From NCBI RefSeq assembly GCF_025567195.1, contig NZ_JAOQJF010000021.1, positions 1 to 58,020 on the forward strand: a DNA stretch of 58,020 bases, given 5' to 3'. Source of the DNA: Alitiscatomonas aceti. GTDB lineage: Bacteria > Bacillota > Clostridia > Lachnospirales > Lachnospiraceae. Position 1 is the stretch's first letter. The number at the start of each line of letters is the position of its first letter. The position numbers were made by a program, and so were the translations under genes. The notes under the pieces were generated by a model that saw nothing but the letters and a program-made list of their open reading frames with translations, did no database searches and was not told where the DNA came from. Shown one piece after another: positions 25,991-34,757 of the stretch.

Positions 25991-26644
25991 TTATTTAAAA
26001 ATTATATAGGACACGCCTCCGTCCGGGGTCCTGACCCCGTTTTCTCCCGTCAGCGTCACTCCGTCGGAAATGTACTGGATGGCTCCGTCGGTCTCTAAAA
26101 GCGCCGGGCCCTCGACCACGGCCACATGGAGCTTTGATTTTTTCTTGACCTGGTCCGCCGGTACGGCCGTTCCCTTTTCCTTTCCTGCCGCAGCCGTCAA
26201 GGATACGTCCCCAAGCTCTGCTTCTTCCATGGAAAGGATGGACAGGGCCTTTACCTGGACTCCGCTCTCCTCATCCGGATACGCGGCCATAAATTCCATA
26301 TAGGCCGCCGGAGAAGAGAAGTCTATGAGCAGGGAGGCAGTCCCGTCTGCCAGTGTACACGCATTTAAGACCGCTGGGGCCTTCTCTCCGTCCCCGGCCA
26401 TGCTGGCCGCGTCCTGGTTGAAGGCTGCCAGGTTTTCTTCCACAAAAGCCTTTAATCCTTCTTCTGTGTAATAGTCCTTCTCATATGTCTCTATGGCAGC
26501 GCTGGTGACCTGGCCGCTGCCGGTGATGTACAGGCTGTCCTCTGTGGGTTCAAAGGCCTGCGCCGGACCGCGGGTACAGGCCGCCGTACAAAATACGGCA
26601 AGCCCCGTCAGGGCACAGAGACATGTATTTCTGATTCGGTTCAT
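25991..26644 (-). CDS. Putative lipoprotein of unknown function
   Basis: 217 residues from the Met at 26644, preceded by AGGAGG at 12 nt; longer in-frame starts would disrupt the signal sequence. The N-terminus MNRIRNTCLCALTGLAVFCT ends in a TAAC lipobox. The mature protein has a repeated alpha/beta pattern (ALSILSMEEAELGDVSL, SLLIDFSSPAAYMEFMAAYP) reminiscent of GerMN-type domains, but the match is not firm. It sits between recO and glyQS. Role unknown. Confidence 0.6.
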   Translation of the reverse strand: MNRIRNTCLCALTGLAVFCTAACTRGPAQAFEPTEDSLYITGSGQVTSAAIETYEKDYYTEEGLKAFVEENLAAFNQDAASMAGDGEKAPAVLNACTLADGTASLLIDFSSPAAYMEFMAAYPDEESGVQVKALSILSMEEAELGDVSLTAAAGKEKGTAVPADQVKKKSKLHVAVVEGPALLETDGAIQYISDGVTLTGENGVRTPDGGVSYIIFK

Positions 26645-26717
26645 GGATCTTTCAGACCTCCTGAGTTGTTCCAGGCCCCATGGCATGGATCTTTGCCGGA
26701 GCCCCGCAGCTTGGTGC

Positions 26718-27377
26718 TTACGTAGCATTATCCATTACTGCGTTCAAAATGTCAAGGGAATGGAACGTTTTATCAATAAATCTTTCCTTGTTCTGCTCCA
26801 CGCACCGGACGAATTCTCCCAGTACCTGGTCCGTCAGGGTGAATGTATACAGACTCTCCACCGGAGCGGCCAGGACGTACTGCCAGGCGTACAGGGTGGA
26901 ATCGTTGAGACGGCCCAGGGGAAGCTCCCGGTATTCTCCGTTGATCTCCATGAGCTTCAGCTCATATACGGGCTTTACCAGACGGTTGGGGACCGACGGC
27001 TTTAAAAGAGCCCGCAGGGACTGGTATAAAAGCCGCAGCGTCTCCGTGGCGTCTATATTTTCCCTTCCATAATAATCGGCCATCTCCAGGAAATAGGAGC
27101 CATAGCAGGCTGCCTCCATATCCCCGGCGATCTCCCGAAAATAATTTTCCACCTCCGCACCCGCCAGGGTATAGGCGTCTCGACCCTCGTACAGCAGAAA
27201 CTTTCCAAATACAAAGGGGGCCGCCGCTGCCATAAGCTGGTTCCCAGGCCGTCTCACTCCCCTGGCAAAGGCGGTGATCTTTCCCCGTCCGCGGGTCAGG
27301 ATCACCAGCCTCCGGTCATATTCCCCCACCGGAGCGGCCATCAGGACCATTCCGGTGACACTTATCTGTTCCCTCAT
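26718..27377 (-). CDS. recO: DNA repair protein RecO
   Basis: 219 residues. The N-terminal OB fold is recognisable (TGMVLMAAPVGEYDRRLVIL, GKITAFARGVRRPGN), then the helical domain with YFLEMADYYGREN. It is shorter than the common 240-260 residues, and the Cys zinc-finger found in many RecO proteins is absent. It loads RecA with RecR and anneals strands. Its place directly after era is the usual Firmicutes order. Confidence 0.88.
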   Translation of the reverse strand: MREQISVTGMVLMAAPVGEYDRRLVILTRGRGKITAFARGVRRPGNQLMAAAAPFVFGKFLLYEGRDAYTLAGAEVENYFREIAGDMEAACYGSYFLEMADYYGRENIDATETLRLLYQSLRALLKPSVPNRLVKPVYELKLMEINGEYRELPLGRLNDSTLYAWQYVLAAPVESLYTFTLTDQVLGEFVRCVEQNKERFIDKTFHSLDILNAVMDNAT

Positions 27378-27383
27378 GACAAT

Positions 27384-28286
27384 TTAGATATCCCTTGGGT
27401 TATACCCGTAATTCTTCATATAAAGCTCGCTGTCCCGCCATTCCCTGCGGACCTTGACCCAGAGCTGCAGGTTTACCTTTGCATCCATCAGATTCTCGAT
27501 CTCGATCCGGGCCGCGGTGCCGATCTTTTTCAGCATGGATCCGCCCTTGCCGATGACGATCCCCTTGTGGGACTCCCGTTCACAGACAATGGTAGCCTCT
27601 ATATCAAAGATCCCGTTATCCCGCTCTTCCATGCGCTCGATGACCACAGCGATCCCATGGGGGATCTCGTCGGACATGAGACGCAGCGCCTTCTCCCGGA
27701 TCAGCTCCGCAGCGATCTGGCGCATGGGCTGGTCTGTGACCGTATCCTCGTCATAATACTGGGGGCCCTCCGGCAGATACTGGAACAGGGTGCGGATCAG
27801 GGTATCGGTGTTGGTCTTTCTCATGGCCGATACGGGGATGATCTCCTTAAACCGGTACACATCCTTATAGGTGTCCATGGTCTTTATGATCTCATCCTTT
27901 TTTACGGTATCGATCTTATTGATCACCAGGATCACCGGCGTTTTCACCTTGTTCAGCACCTTTAAGATGTGCTGCTCTCCGGCTCCTATGTAGGTCCCCG
28001 GCTCCACCAGCCACAGGATCACGTCCACCTCTTTTAAAGTATGCTCGGCGACGCTTACCATGTATTCTCCCAGCTTGTTTTTCGCCTTGTGAATCCCCGG
28101 CGTATCCAGAAAGATGATCTGTCCCCGGTCATCAGTGTAGACCGTCTGGATCCGGTTTCTTGTGGTCTGGGGCTTTTCTGAGGTAATGGCGATCTTCTGG
28201 CCGATCAGATGGTTCATCAGCGTGGATTTTCCCACATTGGGCCGCCCGATCAGGGTCACAAAGCCGGATTTATATTTTTTGTTCAT
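27384..28286 (-). CDS. era: GTPase Era
   Basis: 300 residues. G1 GRPNVGKST, switch region with TTRNRIQ, G3 DTPGIH, G4 NKID, and a C-terminal KH domain (KGIVIGKGGSMLKKIG). It binds the 3' end of 16S rRNA and acts in 30S assembly. The gap to recO is 6 nt, so the two are an operon. Confidence 0.97.
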   Translation of the reverse strand: MNKKYKSGFVTLIGRPNVGKSTLMNHLIGQKIAITSEKPQTTRNRIQTVYTDDRGQIIFLDTPGIHKAKNKLGEYMVSVAEHTLKEVDVILWLVEPGTYIGAGEQHILKVLNKVKTPVILVINKIDTVKKDEIIKTMDTYKDVYRFKEIIPVSAMRKTNTDTLIRTLFQYLPEGPQYYDEDTVTDQPMRQIAAELIREKALRLMSDEIPHGIAVVIERMEERDNGIFDIEATIVCERESHKGIVIGKGGSMLKKIGTAARIEIENLMDAKVNLQLWVKVRREWRDSELYMKNYGYNPRDI

Positions 28287-28320
28287 TCAATTCCTCCCAT
28301 AAGGCGCCGGAGGGCGGGCA

Positions 28321-31275
28321 TTACTGCCCATCTTCTGACGCCGTTCCGTTATACAGAGGCTGGATGGCACCGAACATGGCCGCATCCGCCTTGATCTTTT
28401 CTTCATTTCCAATGGCACAGAGAGCGCCGGTCTTTAAAACCTCCCGCACGATACCGGAAAGGGCCCGCACATCCTCCACTCTGGCATTTAAGATCTCATC
28501 CCTCTCCTTCTGGACCATCTCGTCCGTCAGTCCGGAATACCAGGCGGCCAGGCCCCTGGCTCCCTTCTGGGACGGTGTCAGCGGCGTATCCAGCTCACTG
28601 ATGGTACCGATCACATATTTCGTCATATCTCTCTCGTCCGCATTGAAGTTTTCCAGGTATTCGGGGATCCCCTCGTAGATATCGTTGGTCTCCTTCATAT
28701 TGGGATCCCGGTAGGATACGAAATACCCGTCCCCGGACCGGGTGATGGCGCTCATGCAGCCATAGGCGCCGCCCTTGACACGGAGATTGATCCAGAGATA
28801 ATCGTAATTTAATGCCACCTTAAGGAGACGGAGCACTCCGGTATAAGGATAGCCGCTGCCCGCAAAGCTGCCGCACCGGGCCACATAATTGACCTTTGAG
28901 GAGGAGGTAAAGCCCTCGTTCCGGCGGATCCCCGGCGCCTTCACTGCATACGTCTTTTTCTCACCCTCCGGCAATGCCTGGGAAAGCTTCTTCAAGGCTT
29001 CCGGAAGGAAGGAAAAGCCCCGGTCGTCCGCCGTATAGCTGACCGTCATGTTGTCCCTTGTAAAAAGGGCCCCCATGACTCTCTTAAGGCCTGCGATGAT
29101 CTCTCCCTTTTTACTGTCAAACTCCCGTACCCACTGCTCCACAGACTGGAAATAATCGATGCCGGCTGTGATCTCGTTGTAGTAGGAAACGTCCGAAAAA
29201 TAGGAGGTGGCCCTGGAGACAGCGGCCGTATGACCAGAGCTCATGAGCCGCATCTGGCTCTTGGATCTCACCTCGTTTAAGATCTCCCGCAGCCGTTTTT
29301 CATCCTCCAGAATGGATTCCGTAAGGATCTCCTTTAAGATCTCAAAGCCAAAGTCCAGTTTCTCATAAAGCACCCGGACGCTGGCCGCAAACAGTCCTGT
29401 AAAGCCGCCGTTTTTAAGATCCGGGAAGGCAGTCACAGAAAAGCTCACGCCGCCGCTGTTTAAAAAGATCTCGCTGCTCAGATCCCCGTAGGTATGGCGG
29501 GCGGTATCCACATAGCCCAGAACAGCCTTTAAAAGCCCCACATAGGGCAGATCCTGTACCGGAACGCGGCTGGTATCAAAAAGCACCTTTAGATATCCGA
29601 TGCCCGAGGTAAATGTATCGTGGCGGACCACTGTGATCCCATCCACCTCCGTCTCAGAAAAGATCAGCTTCGCCGCCTCCGGCTCCATATCCGACCGGCC
29701 AAGAAGGGGGATCAGCTCCAACTCCTCCTTTGTGGAGGGCGTATCCTGGTACTCCTTTAATTCCTTCGTCTGCCGCACCAGGTCCAGGATCTCGTCATTG
29801 GAAAGTCCCGCCTTATATTCCGCCAGCTTTTCTGCCGTTTCCGCCTCCAGCCTGGCGGTCATGTTCCGCTCCGGGCTTAAGATCACCAGAGCCTCATAGG
29901 GATTATCCAGAAGATATTTCTTTATGAGTCCCTCAAAATATCCGTTTCCCGCTCCCTCTTTCAGAGCCTTGAAGGTCTCCTCATACTCCAGGTGCATCAT
30001 GGGATCGCCGCCGTAAAGCCAGCTGTCCAGGCACTGGAGGCCGTACATAAGGCCCTTGGGTGCAGACCCGAAATCTGCCTCCCTGTACTGGAATTCATAC
30101 AGGTTGATGCCGGCCCGCAGGCTCTTTTCATCCAGGCCTCCCAGGGCCAGCTTCCGCAGGGTCCCCTTGACCACCGCCAGGAGTTCTCCCTTCTGGTCTT
30201 TTCTGGCGTTCTTGGCCGCCACAGTGAAATACGGCTGGAGGATCCCGTTGTCATAGCCGCCCATGATGTCGTCGCCGATCCCCGCGTCCAGAAGCGCCTT
30301 CTTTAAGGGCGCCGCCGGAGCGTCCAGGAGCACGTACTCCAGTACCTGGAAAGCAATATATTCCCGGGGGGAAAGCTCGTTTCCGGCCTGGGTGCTTAAG
30401 GAAAGGTAAACCGCATTCTCCACGTCGTCGGTTTCTGACACAGAGTAAAAATACTCCTGCTCCACCGGCTCCTTAAAGGCCTTCTGGATCTGGATCTCAG
30501 AATCCACCTCTTCTCTCTCATATTTTCCCAGGTATTCCCGGTCCAGCCACTCCAGCTTTTCCGCCATGTCCATGTCGCCGTAAAGGTAGATGAAGCTGTT
30601 GGAGGGGTGGTAATATTTTTTATAGAAGGCCAGGTAGTCCTCGTAGGTCAGGTTCACGATGGCCTCGGGATCTCCGCCGGACTCAAATCCATAGCAGGTG
30701 TCCGGGAACATGGCAGCCTTGGTATACCGGTCCAGAAGACTTTCGGGCGAGGAAAATTCTCCCTTCATCTCATTGTATACCACTCCGTTGTAGGTCAGCT
30801 CGCCGTCCGGCTCTGAAAGCTCGTAATGCCAGCCCTCCTGCATGAAGATCTTTTTCTCTTTTCCGATCCTGGGATTTAAGACTGCATCCATATAGACGTC
30901 CATCAGGTTCTGGAAATCCCTGTCGTTGCAGCTGGCAATGGGATACACAGTCTTGTCCGGATAGGTCATGGCGTTTAAAAACGTGTTCATGGAGCCCTTC
31001 ACCAGTTCCACAAAGGGGTCCTTCACCGGGAATTTTTCTGAACCGCAGAGGACGCTGTGCTCCAGGATATGGGGAACGCCTGTGCTGTCTCCCGGCGGTG
31101 TGCGGAAGCCCACGCAGAACACCTTGTTTTCGTCGTCGGTGCTCATGAGGAACAGTCTGGCTCCCGTTTTTTTATGCTCTAAGACGAAGCCCTCTGAATT
31201 CAGTTCCCGGATCTCTCTTGCATCCAGGACTCTGTATGCGGACAGGCTTCCGATCTCCTTACGCTGACTGTGCAT
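28321..31275 (-). CDS. M16C insulinase-type metalloprotease (PreP-like)
   Basis: 984 residues, the full length of the M16C family. The inverted zinc motif HILEH (His69, Glu72, His73) lies in TGVPHILEHSVLCGSEKFPV, followed by KGSMNTFLNAMTYPDKTVYP. Two M16 homologous halves follow with an M16C-associated central domain. No signal peptide, so a cytosolic peptide-degrading role is likely. It is upstream of era by 34 nt. The 346-nt gap before it carries a repeat. Confidence 0.92.
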   Translation of the reverse strand: MHSQRKEIGSLSAYRVLDAREIRELNSEGFVLEHKKTGARLFLMSTDDENKVFCVGFRTPPGDSTGVPHILEHSVLCGSEKFPVKDPFVELVKGSMNTFLNAMTYPDKTVYPIASCNDRDFQNLMDVYMDAVLNPRIGKEKKIFMQEGWHYELSEPDGELTYNGVVYNEMKGEFSSPESLLDRYTKAAMFPDTCYGFESGGDPEAIVNLTYEDYLAFYKKYYHPSNSFIYLYGDMDMAEKLEWLDREYLGKYEREEVDSEIQIQKAFKEPVEQEYFYSVSETDDVENAVYLSLSTQAGNELSPREYIAFQVLEYVLLDAPAAPLKKALLDAGIGDDIMGGYDNGILQPYFTVAAKNARKDQKGELLAVVKGTLRKLALGGLDEKSLRAGINLYEFQYREADFGSAPKGLMYGLQCLDSWLYGGDPMMHLEYEETFKALKEGAGNGYFEGLIKKYLLDNPYEALVILSPERNMTARLEAETAEKLAEYKAGLSNDEILDLVRQTKELKEYQDTPSTKEELELIPLLGRSDMEPEAAKLIFSETEVDGITVVRHDTFTSGIGYLKVLFDTSRVPVQDLPYVGLLKAVLGYVDTARHTYGDLSSEIFLNSGGVSFSVTAFPDLKNGGFTGLFAASVRVLYEKLDFGFEILKEILTESILEDEKRLREILNEVRSKSQMRLMSSGHTAAVSRATSYFSDVSYYNEITAGIDYFQSVEQWVREFDSKKGEIIAGLKRVMGALFTRDNMTVSYTADDRGFSFLPEALKKLSQALPEGEKKTYAVKAPGIRRNEGFTSSSKVNYVARCGSFAGSGYPYTGVLRLLKVALNYDYLWINLRVKGGAYGCMSAITRSGDGYFVSYRDPNMKETNDIYEGIPEYLENFNADERDMTKYVIGTISELDTPLTPSQKGARGLAAWYSGLTDEMVQKERDEILNARVEDVRALSGIVREVLKTGALCAIGNEEKIKADAAMFGAIQPLYNGTASEDGQ

Positions 31276-31366
31276 ATTGATTTCTTCCTTTCTATTACGA
31301 TTACGATTGAAGATATAGGGGGAAGGTGGGGGGCCGGGATGGGAAACTGGGCCGACGGGGACGATA

Positions 31367-31604
31367 CTGGGCGGGTCTCAAGGCCGGAATCCCCTCTGCA
31401 GGCATGCCTGCGCCGGGGCTTTCCGGGGGAGACTGGCCCGGCGATGACGATACAGGGCTGCTGCGCGCGTGCGCGCTCCACAGCCCTTCCAGAACATTCA
31501 TAATCCGCTCATTTTTCTCCGAAAAATGGCTCCTTATTCATGTTCTGGGCGGGTCTCAAGGCCGGAACCCCCTCTGCAGGCATGCCTGCGCCGGGGCTTT
31601 CCGG
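31367..31604. repeat. Two 60-bp direct repeats with palindromes
   Basis: Copies at 31367-31426 and 31545-31604 differ at about one base (period 178 bp). Each begins CTGGGCGGGTCTCAAGGCCG and contains the perfect palindrome GCAGGCATGCCTGC. The spacer contains GGGCTG...CAGCCC enclosing GCGCGC-GT-GCGCGC. This is the only content I see in the gene-free stretch 31276-31621. Confidence 0.75.
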
Positions 31605-31621
31605 CCTTGATCCCCTTGTAT

Positions 31622-32443
31622 CTACATATTTCCCACAAATTTATCTTTTAGGATCGCGAAGCATTCCCGGACGGAGAAGTGTAAAAACAGCACCGGGTCG
31701 GATTTGGCGGCGATGCCGGTGATGCCGGGGATGCCGGTCTTTCTGGCTATGGCCTTGGCCCGGAGTACGTGGAAGTTGCTGGTTATGATCCCCACGCGGA
31801 TGGATACCTCCTCGTCGGGAGGGGACAGATAGCCCGACGCTGCCATCACGTCCCGGATGGTCTGGCGTCTTTTTGCTTCCCGTTCCTGGATCAGGAGCTT
31901 GCTGTATACCAGATTTTCGTAGGTGCTGGCAGACTGCTCCTCCAGAAGCATCTGGGATTCGGGGATGCCGTGGGCCTTGAGATATTCGTACATGGCCTCC
32001 GCCTCTGTCATCTCCTCGCCTGCCCCTTGACCGCCGGACAGCACCAGAACGGTGTTTGGATGGACCCTGGCGTATTCCAGGGCTTTTTCCAGACGGTACT
32101 CCAGGGTTCTGCTCAGAGCCTTTCCCCGCACCTGTGCGCCCAGGACGATGACGTAATCGGCGCTCTGCTTATCCAGGGAAAAGAAGTTGACCCCCATGGC
32201 GATCTCCACACACACAAAGACCACAAAAATGGCAGTCAGGGCCGTCACCGCCGAAACCTCCAGGCGCAGCGAGATCCGGTCCCGGAACCTGTCGTAAAAG
32301 TGTACCACCGTCGCAATGATAAAAAGACAGGCGGACAGCACCAGCCAGATCGGTGCGAAGGAGGTGGACGGCCCGGAATAGCAGACGATCACCCCGTAAT
32401 ATGCCAGGCAGAATACGCCAAAAAACCAAAATAGAAATTCCAT
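31622..32443 (-). CDS. YdcF family (DUF218) membrane protein
   Basis: 273 residues. Three hydrophobic segments in the first 95 residues, then an extracytoplasmic DUF218 domain with DYVIVLGAQVRG, LVLSGGQGAGEEMTEAEAMY, the acidic/Ser loop EEQSASTYENLVYS and ITSNFHVLRAKAIA. Family members (SanA, YdcF) are implicated in envelope functions; the enzymatic role is not settled. It is the last gene of the long minus-strand run that begins with mtaB. Confidence 0.85.
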   Translation of the reverse strand: MEFLFWFFGVFCLAYYGVIVCYSGPSTSFAPIWLVLSACLFIIATVVHFYDRFRDRISLRLEVSAVTALTAIFVVFVCVEIAMGVNFFSLDKQSADYVIVLGAQVRGKALSRTLEYRLEKALEYARVHPNTVLVLSGGQGAGEEMTEAEAMYEYLKAHGIPESQMLLEEQSASTYENLVYSKLLIQEREAKRRQTIRDVMAASGYLSPPDEEVSIRVGIITSNFHVLRAKAIARKTGIPGITGIAAKSDPVLFLHFSVRECFAILKDKFVGNM

Positions 32444-32461
32444 GGCCCCGCTCCCTTCCCC

Positions 32462-33688
32462 TTAGTCTTCTCTTTTTCTTAAGATATCATACGGCTCTGC
32501 CTGGCCGTCCAGGTCGATGAAGAGCACCTGCTGCGGATGGGGAGCGCTTTCCTGGCTTTCCCCGTCTTCCCGGAAGATCCCCTTCACCGTCACCTCCACG
32601 TTCCGGCCGTCGGGCTTCATGATCTCAATGGTCTCTCCCACGGAAAACTTGTTCTTCTGCTCGATCCGCCCCAAGCCGCGTCCATCCGTTTCCTCCACAG
32701 TCCCCAGATAGGTATAGTTTTTCACATAGGTGCTGCTGTCATAGATCTGGGTGTCGCTTCCAGGCTTTCCGAAATAAAAGCCCGTGGTAAATTCCCGGTA
32801 GGTGCATTTTCCGATCTCCTCCCGGTACCACTCCAGATTTTCCCGGTATTTCTCCGGACTTTCCAGATAATCATCGATGGCCTTCCGGTATGTTCTGGCC
32901 ACGGTGGCCACATACAGGGCCGTTTTCATGCGCCCCTCGATCTTAAAGCTGTCGATGCCGGCTTCGATCATCTCCGGAACGTGCTCGATCATACAGAGAT
33001 CCTTGGAGTTAAAAATAAAGGTTCCCCTGTCGTTTTCATAGACCGGCATGTATTCGCCGGGCCGGGTCTCCTCCACCACTGAATACTTCCACCGGCAGGG
33101 ATGGGTACAGGCTCCCTGGTTGGCGTCCCGGCCGGTAAAATAATTGCTTAAAAGGCACCTTCCGGAATAAGAGATGCACATGGCCCCGTGAATAAAGCTT
33201 TCGATCTCCATATCCTCGGGGATATGGTCCCGGATCTCCCGGATCTCCTTTAGGGAAAGCTCCCTGGCCGATACCACACGCTTCGCTCCCAGCCCATACC
33301 AGAACTGGTAGGTCCCGTAGTTGGTATTATTGGCCTGGGTACTGATATGGATCTCCATCTCCGGCAGGATCCGCTTTGCAGTCATAAACACGCCTGGATC
33401 GGAAATGATCAGAGCGTCCGGGCCGATCTCCCCCAGCTCTTTAAAATATTCCTCCACTCCCGGAAGATCGTCGTTATGGGCGAAGATATTGGCTGTGATG
33501 TACACCTTCACGCCCCGCTCATGGGCAAAGGCGATCCCTTCCCGGATCTCTTCATTTGTAAAATTTTTAGCCTTCGCCCGGAGTCCAAAGGCCTCGCCTC
33601 CAAGATAAACGGCGTCGGCTCCATAGATCACAGCAGTCTTTAATACATCCAGGCTTCCCGCCGGGATCAAAAGCTCAGTCTTTCTCAT
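32462..33688 (-). CDS. U32 family protein, tRNA U34 hydroxylation (TrhP-like)
   Basis: 408 residues. Typical U32 start MRKTELLIPAGSLDVLKTAV and GADAVYLGGEAFGLRAK; Cys-rich segment HGAMCISYSGRCLLSNYFTG and GACTHPCRWKYS; C-terminal barrel. Once called peptidases, these proteins are now known (TrhP, YrrN/YrrO) to make 5-hydroxyuridine at tRNA position 34 with prephenate. The start overlaps the trmR stop as ATGA, which supports that role since TrmR methylates the product. Bacillus has two genes here; this window has one. Confidence 0.85.
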   Translation of the reverse strand: MRKTELLIPAGSLDVLKTAVIYGADAVYLGGEAFGLRAKAKNFTNEEIREGIAFAHERGVKVYITANIFAHNDDLPGVEEYFKELGEIGPDALIISDPGVFMTAKRILPEMEIHISTQANNTNYGTYQFWYGLGAKRVVSARELSLKEIREIRDHIPEDMEIESFIHGAMCISYSGRCLLSNYFTGRDANQGACTHPCRWKYSVVEETRPGEYMPVYENDRGTFIFNSKDLCMIEHVPEMIEAGIDSFKIEGRMKTALYVATVARTYRKAIDDYLESPEKYRENLEWYREEIGKCTYREFTTGFYFGKPGSDTQIYDSSTYVKNYTYLGTVEETDGRGLGRIEQKNKFSVGETIEIMKPDGRNVEVTVKGIFREDGESQESAPHPQQVLFIDLDGQAEPYDILRKRED

Positions 33689-34341
33689 GAGTCTTCCCTT
33701 TCTTTCCGGACGCTTAGGGCCACCCCGTCCCCGATGGGGAGGATGGCGGTCTCCAGATTTTTCATATGTTTTAAAGTATAAAGGTATTCCCGCATCCGGA
33801 CATGGATGGTCCGGTCCCGGCGCTCCACCGCGTACCTGGACTCCACAATGGTCCCATCCTGGAGCACATTGTCGGACATTAAAAGTCCGCCGGGGGCCAG
33901 AAGTCTTAAGGCGTCCGGCAGCCAGTGGACGTACTGGCCCTTGGCCGCATCCATGAAGATAAAATCAAAGGAGCCGGAAAGGGATCCCAGGATCTCTCCC
34001 GCGTCCCCCTCCAGCAGCGTGATCTTTTCCTCCATCCCCGCCCTTTTAAAGTTTTCACGGGCAATGGGGATGCGCTTTTCGTATTTTTCTATGGTGGTAA
34101 TGTGTGCCGTTTCCGGCATGGACCGGGCCATTAAAAGAGCCGAATAGCCCACAGCCGTTCCCACCTCCAGGATCCGCTCCGGCTTCTTTAAAGCGAGCAT
34201 GGTCTTTATAAGAGCCGCCGTCTCCCGCCGGACGATGGGCACGCCGGACCGGACCGCCTCCCTGGCGATCCCGTCGCACAGCTCCCCGTCTCCTGGATCC
34301 AGGGAATTGATATAATCTGTGATCCTGCTGTCAGTGATCAT
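33685..34341 (-). CDS. trmR: tRNA 5-hydroxyuridine methyltransferase TrmR
   Basis: 218 residues, O-methyltransferase family 3: VGTAVGYSALLMA (SAM loop), TTIEKYEKRIPIARENF, FDFIFMDAAKGQYVHWLPDA and a typical SDNVLQDG. By synteny with Bacillus yrrM it forms mo5U34 from ho5U34, using SAM. Overlaps mltG-like upstream as TAATG and U32 downstream as ATGA, so all three are translationally coupled. Confidence 0.85.
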   Translation of the reverse strand: MITDSRITDYINSLDPGDGELCDGIAREAVRSGVPIVRRETAALIKTMLALKKPERILEVGTAVGYSALLMARSMPETAHITTIEKYEKRIPIARENFKRAGMEEKITLLEGDAGEILGSLSGSFDFIFMDAAKGQYVHWLPDALRLLAPGGLLMSDNVLQDGTIVESRYAVERRDRTIHVRMREYLYTLKHMKNLETAILPIGDGVALSVRKEREDS

Positions 34342-34724
34342 TACTCCTTTTTCGTCTCCTCGTCCAAAATATTGATGATCTCCTTGGAGCTCTGGGAGGT
34401 ATTCAGGGAAAAGCTTCCCTTTTTCACCTCATAATCGTAGCATTTTGCCTGGATGGAAAAGGCCACATGGTCCCGGATCAGACCGGCATCCTCCAGGAGC
34501 TTTCCCACGTCCGCCACCGACTCTGTACCGTCCAGGGTCACAGTCTTTTCCGTCCCCGGGAGTGCTTCCATTCCCGGGGCATAGAAAATATCATGGCCGA
34601 ATTCATACGTTTTTCTGACGCCCAGCACCAGAAGCACCAGCACCAGGGCGTAAAACACAAGGCGGCCGGAAATGCCGATGACAGCCAGGCTGATCTTATT
34701 GATTTCCTTTGTCAGTTTGCTCAT
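34341..34724 (-). CDS. Short MltG-like membrane protein
   Basis: 127 residues with one membrane helix at about 22-42 and then a LysM-like region (TVTLDGTESVADVGKLLEDA, LIRDHVAFSIQAK, KKGSFSLNTSQSSKEIINIL). This corresponds to only the anchor and first domain of endolytic transglycosylase MltG; the catalytic YceG domain is missing. It occupies the place of mltG (yrrL) in the conserved Firmicutes gene order. The end is clean and coupled to trmR, so this is probably a stable short form rather than a fresh truncation. Confidence 0.7.
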   Translation of the reverse strand: MSKLTKEINKISLAVIGISGRLVFYALVLVLLVLGVRKTYEFGHDIFYAPGMEALPGTEKTVTLDGTESVADVGKLLEDAGLIRDHVAFSIQAKCYDYEVKKGSFSLNTSQSSKEIINILDEETKKE

Positions 34725-34757
34725 ACGGCTCCTTTGTCCCGTCCTTTGGGACGGTCG

